Shown one piece after another: positions 21,123-32,072 of a stretch of 64,000 bases of DNA. The DNA lies in the NCBI GenBank assembly GCA_947498325.1, contig CANMKE010000015.1, positions 1 through 64,000 on the forward strand, given 5' to 3'. Below the pieces are notes generated by a model, which did not search any database, had not been told where the DNA came from, and saw nothing but the letters and a program-made list of their open reading frames with translations. Every line of letters begins with the position of its first letter. Within the stretch, counting starts at the first letter, position 1. This stretch comes from an uncultured Persicobacter sp. GTDB lineage: Bacteria > Bacteroidota > Bacteroidia > Cytophagales > Cyclobacteriaceae. The translations under genes were made by a program, and so were the position numbers.

Positions 21123-21479
21123 TTAGAATTTTAATCCGCCATTTCTGGCACCTTCAGCCAATGCTTTAACTTTACCGTGGTATTGGTAACCACTACGGTC
21201 AAAAACAACCTCAGTAATTGAGTTTGCAACCGCTTTTTCAGCTAATTTAGCACCAACTTTTTCAGAAATTTCAATATTACAATTTTTACGGGCACCGAAT
21301 TCTACAGAAGTAGCAGAAGCCAATGTAACACCGTTAATATCGTCAATCAATTGCGCTGAGATGGCTGTGTTACTTTTGTACACTGAAAGACGCGGACGTT
21401 GAGCTGTTCCTGAGATCTTTCTGCGGATTCCGCGACGGATTCTCAGTCTTCTCGCGATTTTTTCGTTCTTAATTGCCAT
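21123..21479 (-). CDS. rplR: Ribosomal protein L18
   Basis: This 118-residue protein binds 5S rRNA with L5. It has a basic N-terminus ([18 protein letters not shown]), then [20 protein letters not shown] and the C-terminal block [20 protein letters not shown]. It lies between rplF and rpsE. Confidence 0.98.
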   Translation of the reverse strand: MAIKNEKIARRLRIRRGIRRKISGTAQRPRLSVYKSNTAISAQLIDDINGVTLASATSVEFGARKNCNIEISEKVGAKLAEKAVANSITEVVFDRSGYQYHGKVKALAEGARNGGLKF

Positions 21480-21484
21480 AACTA

Positions 21485-22042
21485 TTATTTTTTAGCAGCT
21501 GTTTTACCCGCTTTTCTTCTAATATATTGACCTTCCTCACGGATACCTTTTCCTTTGTAAGGCTCAACTGGACGAAGAGACTTGATTTTTGCGGTAACTT
21601 GACCCAACAATTGCTTGTCAGCAGACTCCAAAGTAATCACTGGGCTCTTACCTTTTTGAGTTTCTGCTTTAACTTCTACCTCTGCTGGTACGCCAAAGTA
21701 AATGCTGTGTGAGTAACCTAAGTTTAATTCCAACGTTTTTCCTTGCGATACGGCTTTGTAACCTACACCAACAAGCTCTAACGTTTTCTTAAAACCCTCT
21801 GAAACTCCAATAACCATGTTATTAACAAGAGAACGGTATAAACCGTGCATCGCCTTGTGTCTCTTTTGGTCGGTAGGGCGTGACAAAGTCACAATATTTT
21901 CGTTGATCTCTACAGTGATGTCACGATCGATATCTTGCGACAAAGTTCCTTTAGAACCTTTAACTGTAACAACGTTTTCAGCATTTACTTCTACGCTTAC
22001 ACCCGCAGGAATAGTAATTGGCTTCTTTCCTATTCTCGACAT
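21485..22042 (-). CDS. rplF: Ribosomal protein L6
   Basis: This 185-residue large-subunit protein near the GTPase centre is made of two similar beta-alpha domains. The N-terminus is [20 protein letters not shown]. The C-terminal signature [12 protein letters not shown] appears here as [21 protein letters not shown]. It follows rpsH by twelve bases. Confidence 0.98.
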   Translation of the reverse strand: MSRIGKKPITIPAGVSVEVNAENVVTVKGSKGTLSQDIDRDITVEINENIVTLSRPTDQKRHKAMHGLYRSLVNNMVIGVSEGFKKTLELVGVGYKAVSQGKTLELNLGYSHSIYFGVPAEVEVKAETQKGKSPVITLESADKQLLGQVTAKIKSLRPVEPYKGKGIREEGQYIRRKAGKTAAKK

Positions 22043-22054
22043 TGTAATATTAAA

Positions 22055-22450
22055 TTAGTAGATGTAACATAAAACCTCACCACCAATATTTAGTGCGCGA
22101 GCTTCTTTGTTACTAATAATTCCTTTGTTTGTGGACAAAATGGCAATTCCAAGGCCATTCAATACACGAGGTAATTCGGTATTCTTCGCATATTTTCGGA
22201 GGCCTGGCTTAGAAACACGGATCAATTTTTCCATTGCCGGTTTCTTTGTAACAGGGTGATACTTCAATGCTACTTTAACAGTGCCTTGAGGTCCGTCCTC
22301 TACGAATTTATACGACTGAATATACCCTTGGTCAAACAACACCTTCGTCATGTTTTTCTTGACGTTAGATGCTGGGATTTCAACAACGCGGTGTCCCGCT
22401 TTCTGAGCGTTACGCAAACGTGTTAAAAAATCTGCTATTGGATCAGTCAT
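22055..22450 (-). CDS. rpsH: Ribosomal protein S8
   Basis: This 131-residue primary 16S rRNA binder opens MTDPIADFLTRLRNAQKAGH and ends in GIISNKEARALNIGGEVLCYIY, the family C-terminal signature. In E. coli S8 represses the spc operon by binding its mRNA. Here rpsH is the first gene downstream of a strong internal promoter and a stem-loop (22481-22535), which may let it and later genes be expressed separately. Confidence 0.98.
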   Translation of the reverse strand: MTDPIADFLTRLRNAQKAGHRVVEIPASNVKKNMTKVLFDQGYIQSYKFVEDGPQGTVKVALKYHPVTKKPAMEKLIRVSKPGLRKYAKNTELPRVLNGLGIAILSTNKGIISNKEARALNIGGEVLCYIY

Positions 22451-22480
22451 GATAAATATTTATTGATATGATAAGCAATA

Positions 22481-22500
22481 CCCTGCTAATTTTAGCAGGG
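22481..22500 (-). other. Stem-loop at the predicted 5' end of the rpsH transcript
   Basis: CCCTGCT (22481-22487) pairs perfectly with AGCAGGG (22494-22500) around a six-base A/T loop; two more A-T pairs are possible. No T run follows on the minus strand, so it is not a terminator. It starts about five bases beyond the -7 element at 22505-22512. Confidence 0.65.
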
Positions 22501-22504
22501 CTTG

Positions 22505-22535
22505 CAAAGTTAATAATTAAATCTTACTTCTCAAA
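22505..22535 (-). promoter_or_regulatory. Internal promoter upstream of rpsH
   Basis: On the minus strand TTTG (22532-22535) is followed after exactly 19 bases by TAACTTTG (22505-22512), a full match to the Bacteroidota sigma-A-type consensus. It lies just past the rpsN stop, inside a gap of 91 bases in an otherwise tightly packed cluster. Confidence 0.75.
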
Positions 22536-22541
22536 GGTAAC

Positions 22542-22811
22542 TTACCATGAAGCTTTTGTAACACCAGGAATCAAACCTGCTGAAGCCATCTCACGGAAAG
22601 TAACACGGTTGATACCGAACTTACGCATATAACCTTTTGGACGACCAGTCAATTTACAACGGTTGTGCAAACGAACTGGAGATGCGTTGCGAGGCAACTT
22701 ATCCAAACCGATATAATCGCCAGCTTCTTTCAAAGCTTTGCGTTTCTCAGCGTATTTCGCGACCATTTTCTCGCGCTTGCGACCACGCGCTTTTACTGCT
22801 TCTCTAGCCAT
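22542..22811 (-). CDS. rpsN: Ribosomal protein S14
   Basis: This 89-residue protein of the 30S head begins [20 protein letters not shown] and ends [38 protein letters not shown] is the family block. It has the long form without CxxC zinc pairs, so it does not depend on zinc, as with the L36 encoded at 17519-17635. It lies between rplE and rpsH. Confidence 0.97.
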   Translation of the reverse strand: MAREAVKARGRKREKMVAKYAEKRKALKEAGDYIGLDKLPRNASPVRLHNRCKLTGRPKGYMRKFGINRVTFREMASAGLIPGVTKASW

Positions 22812-22820
22812 TGTATCTTA

Positions 22821-23372
22821 TTATTTTTTGTTAGCAAAAGGCATACCGAAAGCTTTCAATAATTCTAAGCTTTCTTCGTCAGTCTCAGCAGAAGTAACAA
22901 AAGTGATATCCATACCAGAGATTTTATTTACCTTTTCGATAGAAATCTCTGGAAAGATGATCTGCTCTTTTACACCCAAAGTGTAGTTACCACGGCCATC
23001 AAAACCTTTAGCAGAAACTCCACGGAAATCACGAACTGCAGGCAATGCGATCGTCAAAAGACGGTCCATGAATTCATACATTTTGTCTCCACGCAAGGTA
23101 ACGCGCGCACCGATCGGCATTTCTTCTCTCAACTTAAAGTTGGAGATAGAATTTTTAGCCTTGGTAGGAACAGCTTTCTGACCAGCAATAGTAGTCATCT
23201 CTTCCACACCTTGATCGATCAATTTTTTATCGGAAACTGCTTCCCCGATACCTTTATTGATACAGATTTTTGTCACTGCTGGAATTTGCATTACAGATTT
23301 GTAACCAAATTTTTCTTTTAAAGCACCAGCAATTTCGTTCTGATATTTTTCTTTAAGTCTTGGAGCTGCCAT
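22821..23372 (-). CDS. rplE: Ribosomal protein L5
   Basis: This 183-residue protein of the 5S rRNA complex forms a bridge to the 30S head and contacts P-site tRNA. Motifs include [19 protein letters not shown], the signature-like [19 protein letters not shown], and [18 protein letters not shown]. Its ATG overlaps the rplX stop by one base. Confidence 0.98.
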   Translation of the reverse strand: MAAPRLKEKYQNEIAGALKEKFGYKSVMQIPAVTKICINKGIGEAVSDKKLIDQGVEEMTTIAGQKAVPTKAKNSISNFKLREEMPIGARVTLRGDKMYEFMDRLLTIALPAVRDFRGVSAKGFDGRGNYTLGVKEQIIFPEISIEKVNKISGMDITFVTSAETDEESLELLKAFGMPFANKK

Positions 23373-23695
23373 TACTTAATTTCCTCCCCTGATTTTTTGG
23401 CGTAACGCACGATTTTACCATCAACTACTTTACGTCCAACGCGACTTGTTTCGCCTTTAGCAGGATCAACAAATGCTACGTTAGAAATATGAATAGGAGC
23501 CTCGACTTTCTCGATACCGCCATTAGGGTTAGCTGCAGAAGGTTTAACATGCTTAGTTACAATATTAACCCCCTCTACTAACACGCGGTTAGTTGCTGTG
23601 ATCACCTCTTGTACGAGTCCAGTTTTACCTTTATCGTTACCGGCGATCACCTTAACTGTATCTCCTTTACGGATTTTAATTTTTACTTTAGTCAT
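23372..23695 (-). CDS. rplX: Ribosomal protein L24
   Basis: The start at 23695 gives a 107-residue product opening [20 protein letters not shown]; the longer in-frame start at 23743 adds a non-homologous peptide reaching into rplN. A KOW motif ([20 protein letters not shown]) covers residues 12-31. L24 starts 50S assembly by binding the 5' end of 23S rRNA. It lies 19 bases behind rplN. Confidence 0.97.
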   Translation of the reverse strand: MTKVKIKIRKGDTVKVIAGNDKGKTGLVQEVITATNRVLVEGVNIVTKHVKPSAANPNGGIEKVEAPIHISNVAFVDPAKGETSRVGRKVVDGKIVRYAKKSGEEIK

Positions 23696-23714
23696 GATCT
23701 TTTCCTTTAAAATA

Positions 23715-24083
23715 TTAAAGTACTTCCGGTGCCAAGGAAACAATCTTCATGAATTGCTTCTCACGTAATTCACGGGCAACAGGGCCGAAGATACGTGTTC
23801 CTCTTGGTTCATCATTAGCACCTAACAATACAGCAGCATTGTCTTCGAAACGGATATAAGAACCATCTTTACGACGGATTTCTTTTTTCGTACGAACAAC
23901 AACCGCCTTTGATACGGTACCTTTTTTCAAGTTGCTGGATGAAAGGGCTGACTTTACAGTGACAACGATTTTGTCACCGATAGAAGCGTAACGTTTCCCA
24001 GTTCCACCCAAAACACGGATACAAAGTACTTCTTTAGCACCTGAGTTATCCGCTACGTTTAGACGACTTTCTTGTTGGATCAT
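23715..24083 (-). CDS. rplN: Ribosomal protein L14
   Basis: This 122-residue protein is at the subunit interface and interacts with L19 and 16S rRNA. It begins [20 protein letters not shown], has [20 protein letters not shown] and ends [10 protein letters not shown]. Length and motifs are canonical. It lies two bases behind rpsQ. Confidence 0.98.
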   Translation of the reverse strand: MIQQESRLNVADNSGAKEVLCIRVLGGTGKRYASIGDKIVVTVKSALSSSNLKKGTVSKAVVVRTKKEIRRKDGSYIRFEDNAAVLLGANDEPRGTRIFGPVARELREKQFMKIVSLAPEVL

Positions 24084-24085
24084 AA

Positions 24086-24340
24086 TTACTTCGCTCTTTC
24101 AATGATTTCTACCAATCTCCAGCGCTTGTTGCGAGACAATGGACGTGTCTCAGCAATGCGTACAGTATCACCGATACCACCTTCATTATTCTCGTCGTGT
24201 GACATGAATTTAGAAGTTTTAGTAACGAATTTACCGTAAATCGGGTGCTTTACTCGACGGGTTACCTCAACAGTGATGGACTTGTCCATTTTGTTGCTGG
24301 CGATAACACCGATACGTTCTTTTCTTAAGTTTCTTTCCAT
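24086..24340 (-). CDS. rpsQ: Ribosomal protein S17
   Basis: The ATG at 24340 gives 84 residues beginning [20 protein letters not shown]; an upstream start at 24379 would overlap rpmC and is not favoured. The OB-fold core carries [19 protein letters not shown] and the signature [21 protein letters not shown]17 binds 16S rRNA early in assembly. It is four bases behind rpmC. Confidence 0.97.
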   Translation of the reverse strand: MERNLRKERIGVIASNKMDKSITVEVTRRVKHPIYGKFVTKTSKFMSHDENNEGGIGDTVRIAETRPLSRNKRWRLVEIIERAK

Positions 24341-24344
24341 GATC

Positions 24345-24536
24345 TTACTTAGCTTCAAGTTGACGTAATGCGGTTTCAAACCTAGCGATCATTCGACGAC
24401 TAACACGAATTTTCATCGGATTCTCAATCGGCGAAATTGCGTGCGCAAACTGCATTTTTTGCAAGTTTTCCTTTTCAGCAGTGATCTTTTGGATCAACTC
24501 TTCCTTGCTTAGTTGTGCGATTTCAGAATTTTTCAT
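24345..24536 (-). CDS. rpmC: Ribosomal protein L29
   Basis: This 63-residue helical protein near the exit tunnel is part of the docking site for trigger factor and SRP. It contains [20 protein letters not shown] and a C-terminal [20 protein letters not shown], the family signature region. It lies between rplP and rpsQ. Confidence 0.96.
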   Translation of the reverse strand: MKNSEIAQLSKEELIQKITAEKENLQKMQFAHAISPIENPMKIRVSRRMIARFETALRQLEAK

Positions 24537-24541
24537 AACTC

Positions 24542-24964
24542 TTATGCTTCAACGTAATCTCTACGTACAACAAATTTAGTTTTAACAGGCAATTTCTGTG
24601 CCGCTAGACGCATTGACTCTTGAGCCAAGGCTAAAGGTACACCTGTTGATTCAAATAAGATGGTTCCTGGCTTGATACAAGCTACCCAGTATTCTGGGGC
24701 ACCCTTACCCTTACCCATACGAACCTCTGCAGGTTTCTTAGTGATAGGTTTGTCAGGGAAGATACGGATCCATACTTTACCTTCACGTTTCATTGCACGT
24801 GTAACCGCAATACGAGCTGCCTCAATCTGACGGCTGGTGATCCAACCTGCCTCAAGAGACTTGATACCGAAGCTACCAAAGGCAATCTCATGGCCTCTTC
24901 CAGCAAGACCTTTAACTCGGCCTTTCTGAACTTTTCTATGTTTTACTCTTCTCGGTTGTAACAT
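24542..24964 (-). CDS. rplP: Ribosomal protein L16
   Basis: This 140-residue protein near the peptidyl transferase centre helps position A-site tRNA. It starts [20 protein letters not shown]. Family motifs [20 protein letters not shown] and [19 protein letters not shown] are both present. It is five bases ahead of rpmC. Confidence 0.98.
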   Translation of the reverse strand: MLQPRRVKHRKVQKGRVKGLAGRGHEIAFGSFGIKSLEAGWITSRQIEAARIAVTRAMKREGKVWIRIFPDKPITKKPAEVRMGKGKGAPEYWVACIKPGTILFESTGVPLALAQESMRLAAQKLPVKTKFVVRRDYVEA

Positions 24965-24991
24965 TTTAAAGCTGTTTTACTTTCTTAGCGA

Positions 24992-25717
24992 TTACTTTCT
25001 TCTACGACGACCGCCTTGTTGGTTGTTATTACCATCTTTACGACGACGACCACGACGATCATTATCAGTAGTTGGAGTCAAGTCACGCTTACCGTAAACT
25101 TCACCTTTGAAGATCCAAACTTTGATACCGATTTTACCGTAGATTGTATCCGATTCGCAGATAGCGTAATCGATGTCTGCACGCAATGTATGCAATGGAA
25201 TACGTCCTTCTTTGTACATTTCAGTACGTGCCATTTCAGCACCACCCAAACGACCAGACAATTTCACTTTAATACCTTGAGCACCTACACGCATTGCAGA
25301 AGCAATTGCTTGCTTCATAGCACGACGATACGAGATACGCGCACGTAGTTGTTGAGCGATAGACTCCCCGATCAATTTAGCTTCCAATTCAGGACGCTTG
25401 ATCTCGAAGATGTTGATTTGCACATCCTTAGATGTCAATTTTTTCAACTCTTCTTTAATTCTATCAACTTCCGCGCCACCTTTACCAATTACTACACCTG
25501 GACGGGCAGTATGGATAGTTAAAGTGATGCGCTTTAATGTACGCTCAATCACGATACGGCTGATTCCACCTTTAGGAATACGAGCCAATACATATTTTCT
25601 GATTTTTTGATCTTCGATCAATTTGTCAGAAAAATCACGAGAGTTAGCATACCAGTTTGATTCCCAGCCTCGAACGATACCTAAACGCAGGCCTATTGGA
25701 TTAACTTTCTGTCCCAT
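24992..25717 (-). CDS. rpsC: Ribosomal protein S3
   Basis: This 241-residue protein lines the mRNA entry site and is linked to helicase activity. The N-terminus is [23 protein letters not shown] domain lies near residues 40-110 ([20 protein letters not shown]), and the C-terminal domain has [20 protein letters not shown]. The tail (about 215-241) is a basic Arg/Asn/Gly-rich extension. It lies 27 bases ahead of rplP. Confidence 0.98.
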   Translation of the reverse strand: MGQKVNPIGLRLGIVRGWESNWYANSRDFSDKLIEDQKIRKYVLARIPKGGISRIVIERTLKRITLTIHTARPGVVIGKGGAEVDRIKEELKKLTSKDVQINIFEIKRPELEAKLIGESIAQQLRARISYRRAMKQAIASAMRVGAQGIKVKLSGRLGGAEMARTEMYKEGRIPLHTLRADIDYAICESDTIYGKIGIKVWIFKGEVYGKRDLTPTTDNDRRGRRRKDGNNNQQGGRRRRK

Positions 25718-25723
25718 AATTGA

Positions 25724-26086
25724 TTAATTCTTTTCAGTTTTGGTTGACAATGAATCCACAACAAGCGTAACGTGATTCGAACGCTTACGAATACGGTGAG
25801 CTCGTCCTTGAGGTGCTGGACGCAAACGCTTCAACATACGTGCACTATCAACGAAAATTTCGCTAACTACCAGGTTTGCAGTTTCAAGGCTTTCACCTTC
25901 ATTTGCATTCTCCCAGTTAGCAATCGCTGAAAGCAACAACTTCTCTAGACGATTCGAAGAATGTCTAGGGTCGAATTTCAAAATATTTAATGCTGTGTCC
26001 ACGCGCTGACCGCGGATCATATCTGCTACCAAACGCATTTTGCGCGGCGAGGTCGGACAGTTTCTTAGTCTTGCAACAGCTTTCAT
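25724..26086 (-). CDS. rplV: Ribosomal protein L22
   Basis: This 120-residue protein has an extended hairpin that lines the exit tunnel. It opens [20 protein letters not shown]. The loop and C-terminus ([20 protein letters not shown]) are canonical. The gene is two bases behind rpsS. Confidence 0.98.
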   Translation of the reverse strand: MKAVARLRNCPTSPRKMRLVADMIRGQRVDTALNILKFDPRHSSNRLEKLLLSAIANWENANEGESLETANLVVSEIFVDSARMLKRLRPAPQGRAHRIRKRSNHVTLVVDSLSTKTEKN

Positions 26087-26088
26087 AA

Positions 26089-26366
26089 TTATCTCTTGCC
26101 CTTGTCTTTTTTATTAATATGACCCTTATAAGTACGAGTTGGTGCGAATTCGCCCATCTTGTGACCTACCATGTTTTCTGTAACATAAACTGGAATAAAT
26201 TTATTTCCATTATGTACAGCGAATGTGTGTCCTACGAATTCTGGAGAAATCATAGAACGACGAGACCATGTTTTGATCACAGTCTTTTTACCACCTTCGT
26301 TCATGGCGTCCACTTTCTTTGTTAAGCGGAAGTCAATATAAGGTCCTTTTTTAAGTGATCTTGCCA

Positions 26367-26367
<1 letters not shown>
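26089..26367 (-). CDS. rpsS: Ribosomal protein S19
   Basis: This 92-residue protein of the 30S head partners S13. It begins [20 protein letters not shown]. Signature residues follow in [20 protein letters not shown] and [16 protein letters not shown]. Its start overlaps the stop of rplB by one base. Confidence 0.98.
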
Positions 26368-27191
<824 letters not shown>

Positions 27192-27202
27192 TGTCTAATT
27201 CT

Positions 27203-27490
27203 TTAGATTCCGCTGTAAAAATCAATAACTTCACCTTCTGCAACTTGGACAAAAGCTTTCTTATAGCTGTTGCTACGACCAGAAATGATCGAAGACTTAG
27301 CATAACGTGTGCGTTTTTTTCCCAAGTAGCGCGCTGTACGTACAGCTACAACGTTAACGCCGTACATACGCTCAACCTCTTTCTTTACTTCCAACTTGTT
27401 AGCGTTAAGGTCTACAATGAAACCATATACACCACTTTCGTTTTGAAGTGAGGCTTTTTCGGTAACCAAAGGTTTTTTAAGTACACTCAT
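27203..27490 (-). CDS. rplW: Ribosomal protein L23
   Basis: This 95-residue protein at the tunnel exit is a main docking site for trigger factor and SRP. It begins MSVLKKPLVTEKASLQNESG and has FIVDLNANKLEVKKEVERMY. It lies two bases behind rplD. Confidence 0.97.
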   Translation of the reverse strand: MSVLKKPLVTEKASLQNESGVYGFIVDLNANKLEVKKEVERMYGVNVVAVRTARYLGKKRTRYAKSSIISGRSNSYKKAFVQVAEGEVIDFYSGI

Positions 27491-27492
27491 GA

Positions 27493-28119
27493 TTAAGCGA
27501 ATAATTTTTCAATTTTCTCAATAGAACTCTCAAAAAGCACTAGGCTATCTGCGTTCAACACATCATAAGTGTTAATTGAATCAACATCAGCAACTTTTGC
27601 TTTGCGAATATTACGCGCAGCCATGTTGACATTGTCATTCAAATCACCAGTGACAGCCAAAATTTTCTTTCCATCCAAAGAAAGACCTTTAAGGATGCTC
27701 ACGAATTCCTTCGTTTTAGGAGCGTCCAAATTCACATCTTCGATAACGATGATGTTTTGATCTTTAGCTTTGTAAGAAAGAGCAGACATACGTGCCAAAG
27801 CTTTAACTTTCTTGTTCAATTTAAAGCCATAATTACGTGGGCGAGGACCGAAAGCTCTACCACCACCAACGAAAACAGGAGACTTCAAAGATCCTGCACG
27901 TGCAGTACCTGTACCCTTCTGTTTCTTGATTTTTTTAGTAGATCCTGCGATCTCACTACGTTCTTTAGACTTGTGAGTACCTTGTCTCTGATTAGCCAAG
28001 TACTGTTTCACGTCTAAGTAGATTGCGTGATCGTTGGGCTCAACAGCGAAGATTGAGTCTTGCAACTCAACTTTTTTGCCGCTTTCGCTACCGTCAACTT
28101 TTAATACCGAAATCTCCAT
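27493..28119 (-). CDS. rplD: Ribosomal protein L4
   Basis: This 208-residue protein has an internal extended loop reaching the exit tunnel ([36 protein letters not shown]). In E. coli L4 represses its own S10 operon by attenuation; whether it does so here is not shown, but the leader at 28782-28799 does hold a hairpin. It lies four bases behind rplC. Confidence 0.98.
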   Translation of the reverse strand: MEISVLKVDGSESGKKVELQDSIFAVEPNDHAIYLDVKQYLANQRQGTHKSKERSEIAGSTKKIKKQKGTGTARAGSLKSPVFVGGGRAFGPRPRNYGFKLNKKVKALARMSALSYKAKDQNIIVIEDVNLDAPKTKEFVSILKGLSLDGKKILAVTGDLNDNVNMAARNIRKAKVADVDSINTYDVLNADSLVLFESSIEKIEKLFA

Positions 28120-28123
28120 TGAA

Positions 28124-28747
28124 TTACTTTTCTAGAATTACAAATGAATTTTTAGCGCCTGGGATAGAACCGCTCACTACAAGCAAATTCTTCTCAGAGT
28201 ACACTTTCATAACACGCAAGTTCTGAATCTTAACGCGATCACCACCCATACGTCCAGCCATACGAAGACCTTTAAATACGCGTGATGGGAACGAAGCCGC
28301 TCCAATAGAACCTGGTGCGCGAAGACGGTTATGTTGACCGTGCGTAGCTTGTCCAACACCACCAAAACCGTGACGTTTAACAACACCTTGGAAACCTTTA
28401 CCTTTGGAAGTTCCAATAGCGTCTACGAAATCACCCTCTTCAAACACATTCTCTACTCGAATCTCGTTACCCAAAGCAACTTCACCTTCGAAGTCACGGA
28501 ACTCAACGAGTTTTCTCTTTGGAGTAGTGTTTGCTTTAGCGAAATGCCCTTGCATCGCTTTCGAAGTGTTCTTAGCTTTCTTATCGCCGAAGCCAAGCTG
28601 AACAGCATCATAGCCGTCTGATTCGACGGTCTTTACTTGTGTGATAACACAAGGACCAACCTCTACAAGTGTGCATGCGACATTTTTTTGTCCATCGGCA
28701 CTGTAGATGCTAGTCATTCCGATTTTTTTACCGATAATACCAGACAT
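28124..28747 (-). CDS. rplC: Ribosomal protein L3
   Basis: This 207-residue early assembly protein approaches the peptidyl transferase centre. It starts [20 protein letters not shown]. The family signature region [20 protein letters not shown], with [20 protein letters not shown] after it, is intact. It is the first gene of its transcription unit: rpsJ, which usually precedes it, lies upstream of a terminator and in another unit. Confidence 0.98.
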   Translation of the reverse strand: MSGIIGKKIGMTSIYSADGQKNVACTLVEVGPCVITQVKTVESDGYDAVQLGFGDKKAKNTSKAMQGHFAKANTTPKRKLVEFRDFEGEVALGNEIRVENVFEEGDFVDAIGTSKGKGFQGVVKRHGFGGVGQATHGQHNRLRAPGSIGAASFPSRVFKGLRMAGRMGGDRVKIQNLRVMKVYSEKNLLVVSGSIPGAKNSFVILEK

Positions 28748-28815
28748 ACTAACTTTTTAGTATAAAATAAATTAAAATATACGAACGACCATTCGCTCGC
28801 CATTCTAAAGGACTG

Positions 28816-28845
28816 CAAAGTTAGGAATTATTCTCAAGAACCAAA
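28816..28845 (-). promoter_or_regulatory. Promoter of the rplC (S10-type) unit
   Basis: On the minus strand TTTG (28842-28845), an 18-base spacer and TAACTTTG (28816-28823) match the Bacteroidota promoter consensus. The predicted leader is about 60 bases. Confidence 0.75.
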
Positions 28846-29061
28846 ACAATTAGAGAAATATTAAGTCACATCTCACTAAAAAAAAGGGACTTACGAAATA
28901 GAATAATTTCCCAACAACAATTAACCTCTTGAGGGATTTACAAAAAGCATGCAGAAAAGAGCAAAGCACCCCCAATTTACAGTATAAAAATGTGAATTTT
29001 CGACACCTCAAGCTTTCCTACCATTCGATCACCCTATAAAGCTATTCTGCAATTTTGCGCA

Positions 29062-29096
29062 TAAAAAAAGGTCTGAAGCTAAAGCTCCAGACCCTT
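29062..29096 (-). terminator. Terminator after rpsJ
   Basis: GGTCTG (29070-29075) and CAGACC (29088-29093) enclose an inner AGCT/AGCT pair. The stem runs into seven T residues on the minus strand and lies about 22 bases past the rpsJ stop. Confidence 0.82.
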
Positions 29097-29117
29097 AATA
29101 TCAATTAAGACACAAGA

Positions 29118-29423
29118 TTAAACCTTGATCTCAACATCTACACCTGATGGCAATTCCAATTTCATCAATGCATCTACAGTTTTAGCTGAGTTTGAGTAGA
29201 TATCTACCAAACGCTTGTAAGTACAAATTTGAAATTGCTCACGTGATTTTTTGTTAACGTGAGGTGAACGCAATACAGTGAAACGTTCTTTTTCAGTTGG
29301 CAATGGAATTGGACCGCTTACTACAGCACCCGTTGCCTTAACTGCCTTTACGATTTTCTCAGAAGACTTGTCTACCAAGTTGTGATCGTAAGACTTTAGC
29401 TTTATTCTAATTTTTTGATTCAT
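29118..29423 (-). CDS. rpsJ: Ribosomal protein S10
   Basis: This 101-residue protein of the 30S head doubles as NusE in antitermination with NusB. It begins [20 protein letters not shown] and contains the signature [20 protein letters not shown]. It is 15 bases behind fusA and ends the str-type unit, unlike E. coli where it heads the S10 operon. Confidence 0.98.
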   Translation of the reverse strand: MNQKIRIKLKSYDHNLVDKSSEKIVKAVKATGAVVSGPIPLPTEKERFTVLRSPHVNKKSREQFQICTYKRLVDIYSNSAKTVDALMKLELPSGVDVEIKV

Positions 29424-29438
29424 ATCTATCTAACGCTC

Positions 29439-31562
29439 TTATTCTCCTTTCGCTTCTGCGATAATATCTTTAGCCAAGTTGTTTGGAACTGGATCGTAGT
29501 GTGAGAACGTCAAAGACGCAGACCCACGACCAGAAGTAATCGTACGTAAATCTGTTACGTAACCGAACAACTCAGACAATGGCACATCAGCTTTGATTAC
29601 TGAAGCAGTACCTTTAGAGTCCATACCTTTCATGATACCGCGACGACGGTTCAAGTCACCTGTTACAGGACCAGTATAATCCTCTGGAGTAACCACCTCA
29701 ACTGCCATGATTGGCTCCAAGATTTGTGGTTTAGCTAATTTAGCCGCCTCACGGAATCCCATACGTGCTGCCAATTCAAAAGACAAAGAGTCAGAATCGA
29801 CATCGTGGAATGAACCATGGAACAAACGAACAGTCATAGCCTCAACAGGGAAACCTGCCAATGGACCATTAACCATAGAAGATTCGAAACCTTTTTGTAC
29901 CGCTGGGATGAATTCACGAGGAATAGCACCACCTACGATTTGGTTAACGAACTCAAGACCGTCTTTTCCATCTTCGCGTGGCTTCAATTCGAATACGATA
30001 TCCGCAAATTTACCACGACCACCAGACTGCTTTTTGTAAACCTCACGGTGCTCAACACCTGTAGTGATATGCTCACGGTAAGCTACCTGAGGAGCACCTT
30101 CATTAACCTCTACTTTGAACTCGCGTTTCAAACGATCAAGGATAATTTCCAAGTGCAACTCACCCATACCACGCAATACAGTTTGACCAGTTTCCTCGTC
30201 AGTATTTACACGCAATGTAGGATCTTCTTCAATCAATTTACCCAAAGCCATACCCAACTTATCAACGTCAGCTTTTGACTTAGGCTCAATAGCAATACCG
30301 ATTACAGGCTCAGGGAAAGTCATTTCCTCCAATACGATTGGATTCTTTTCATCAACCAAAGAGTCACCTGTTTTGATATCTTTGAAACCAACACCTGCAC
30401 AGATGTCACCAGCTTCTACTACATCAATCGGATTTTGCTTATTTGAGTGCATTTGCATCAAACGAGAGATACGCTCTTTTTTACCAGTACGCGTATTCAA
30501 TACATAAGAACCAGCATTCAATTTCCCTGAATAAACACGGAAGAAACACAAACGACCTACAAATGGGTCAGTTGCGATCTTAAATGCCAATGCAGCAAAT
30601 GGATCTTCGATAGTCGCATTACGCGTAACCTCTTCATCAGTATCAGGATTGATACCTTGAATTGCAGGCAAGTCTAATGGAGAAGGCAAGAATGAACATA
30701 CAGCATCCAATACTGCCTGTACACCTTTATTTTTAAATGCTGAACCACACATTACAGGCTGCATTGACATGTCAATTACAGCTGCACGAATAGCCACCAT
30801 CATTTCTTCTTCAGTAATTGAATCAGCGTCCTCGAAGAATTTCTCCAACAACTCCTCATCATACTCAGCTACTGCTTCAACCAATTTCTGTCTCCACTCA
30901 GCAACCTCTTCAAGCATATCTTCAGGAACTTCTTGCTCAACATAAGTCATACCCATGTCGTCTTCGTTCCAGATAATTGCTTTGTTTTTGATCAAATCAA
31001 CAACACCAGTAAAAGTATCTTCAGCACCGATTGGCAATTGCAACGGCACTGGGTTACCTCCCAATTTGTCGATAATTTCTTGAACAGTTCCCAAGAAGTT
31101 AGCACCAGCACGGTCCATTTTGTTAACAAAGCAGATACGTGGAACATGGTACTTATCTGCTTGACGCCATACTGTCTCAGACTGAGGCTCTACACCAGAA
31201 GATGCACAGAACAATGCTACAGCACCATCCAATACACGCAACGAACGCTCTACTTCTACAGTAAAGTCAACGTGACCTGGAGTATCGATAATGTTCACAG
31301 TATAAGGTTTAGTCAAACCTTTTACGTGAGTACCTTTATCCGTTGGGTAATGCCAGTTAGTTTGGGTAGCAGCAGAAGTAATCGTGATACCACGCTCTTG
31401 CTCTTGCTCCATCCAGTCCATGGTAGCAGCACCATCGTGAACTTCACCAATTTTGTGAGACAATCCAGTGTAGTAAAGGATACGCTCAGTAGTTGTGGTT
31501 TTACCAGCATCGACGTGAGCCATGATACCGATATTACGCAGGAAAGTTAAATCCTTAGCCAT
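29439..31562 (-). CDS. fusA: Elongation factor G
   Basis: This 707-residue GTPase moves tRNA and mRNA through the ribosome and, with RRF, splits post-termination complexes. The G domain has P-loop [15 protein letters not shown] near 15-29, DTPGHVDFT and NKMD. Domains II-V follow, including [16 protein letters not shown] in domain IV. Its length is typical of the ordinary EF-G1 form. It sits five bases behind rpsG. Confidence 0.98.
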   Translation of the reverse strand: MAKDLTFLRNIGIMAHVDAGKTTTTERILYYTGLSHKIGEVHDGAATMDWMEQEQERGITITSAATQTNWHYPTDKGTHVKGLTKPYTVNIIDTPGHVDFTVEVERSLRVLDGAVALFCASSGVEPQSETVWRQADKYHVPRICFVNKMDRAGANFLGTVQEIIDKLGGNPVPLQLPIGAEDTFTGVVDLIKNKAIIWNEDDMGMTYVEQEVPEDMLEEVAEWRQKLVEAVAEYDEELLEKFFEDADSITEEEMMVAIRAAVIDMSMQPVMCGSAFKNKGVQAVLDAVCSFLPSPLDLPAIQGINPDTDEEVTRNATIEDPFAALAFKIATDPFVGRLCFFRVYSGKLNAGSYVLNTRTGKKERISRLMQMHSNKQNPIDVVEAGDICAGVGFKDIKTGDSLVDEKNPIVLEEMTFPEPVIGIAIEPKSKADVDKLGMALGKLIEEDPTLRVNTDEETGQTVLRGMGELHLEIILDRLKREFKVEVNEGAPQVAYREHITTGVEHREVYKKQSGGRGKFADIVFELKPREDGKDGLEFVNQIVGGAIPREFIPAVQKGFESSMVNGPLAGFPVEAMTVRLFHGSFHDVDSDSLSFELAARMGFREAAKLAKPQILEPIMAVEVVTPEDYTGPVTGDLNRRRGIMKGMDSKGTASVIKADVPLSELFGYVTDLRTITSGRGSASLTFSHYDPVPNNLAKDIIAEAKGE

Positions 31563-31567
31563 TTGTA

Positions 31568-32035
31568 TTAGAATCTAAAGTGAGAGAATGCTTTATTAGC
31601 CTCCGCCATGCGGTGTGTATCATCTTTCTTCTTCACAGCTGCACCTTCGCCTTTGGAAGCAGCAATGATCTCCCCAGCCAAACGTTCTTTCATGGTTTTT
31701 TCACCACGTGAACGCGAATAACGAATCATCCATTTGATTCCCAAGTAAGTCTTACGGCTAGGTCGAACTTCCATCGGCACTTGGAATGTAGCACCACCTA
31801 CACGACGAGATTTCACCTCGACAGCTGGCATTACATTATTCAAAGCCTTTTTCCAAACCTCAAGACCGTTCTCACCCACGCGCTCTTCTACTAGATTGAT
31901 CGCGTCGTAAAAAATATTATAGGCAATACTCTTCTTCCCATCTTGCATAAGATAGTTTACAAACTTAGTTACCAAAGTATCTTGAAACTTTGGATCAGGA
32001 AGAATATACCGCTTTTTTGGTTTAGCCTTTCTCAT
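31568..32035 (-). CDS. rpsG: Ribosomal protein S7
   Basis: This 155-residue primary binder organises the 16S 3' domain and borders the E site. It begins [20 protein letters not shown] and contains [20 protein letters not shown] and [20 protein letters not shown]. In E. coli S7 represses the str operon. It follows rpsL by 37 bases. Confidence 0.98.
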   Translation of the reverse strand: MRKAKPKKRYILPDPKFQDTLVTKFVNYLMQDGKKSIAYNIFYDAINLVEERVGENGLEVWKKALNNVMPAVEVKSRRVGGATFQVPMEVRPSRKTYLGIKWMIRYSRSRGEKTMKERLAGEIIAASKGEGAAVKKKDDTHRMAEANKAFSHFRF

Positions 32036-32072
32036 TGCTTTTTATACAATAATGTACTTAAATTTTTTAAAA

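Larger units (their letters stand above)
28748..29117. other. 370-base intergenic region between rpsJ and rplC
   Basis: It holds the rpsJ terminator (29062-29096), about 215 bases with no recognised feature, the rplC promoter (28816-28845) and a short leader with a stem-loop (28782-28799: CGAACG and CGCTCG around ACCATT, about ten bases after the expected start point). No open reading frame of interest was seen in it. Confidence 0.7.

Noticed and set aside
30933-31550. 205-codon frame on the plus strand within fusA
   Set aside because: Antisense shadow of a highly conserved gene; low-complexity translation with no homology signal.
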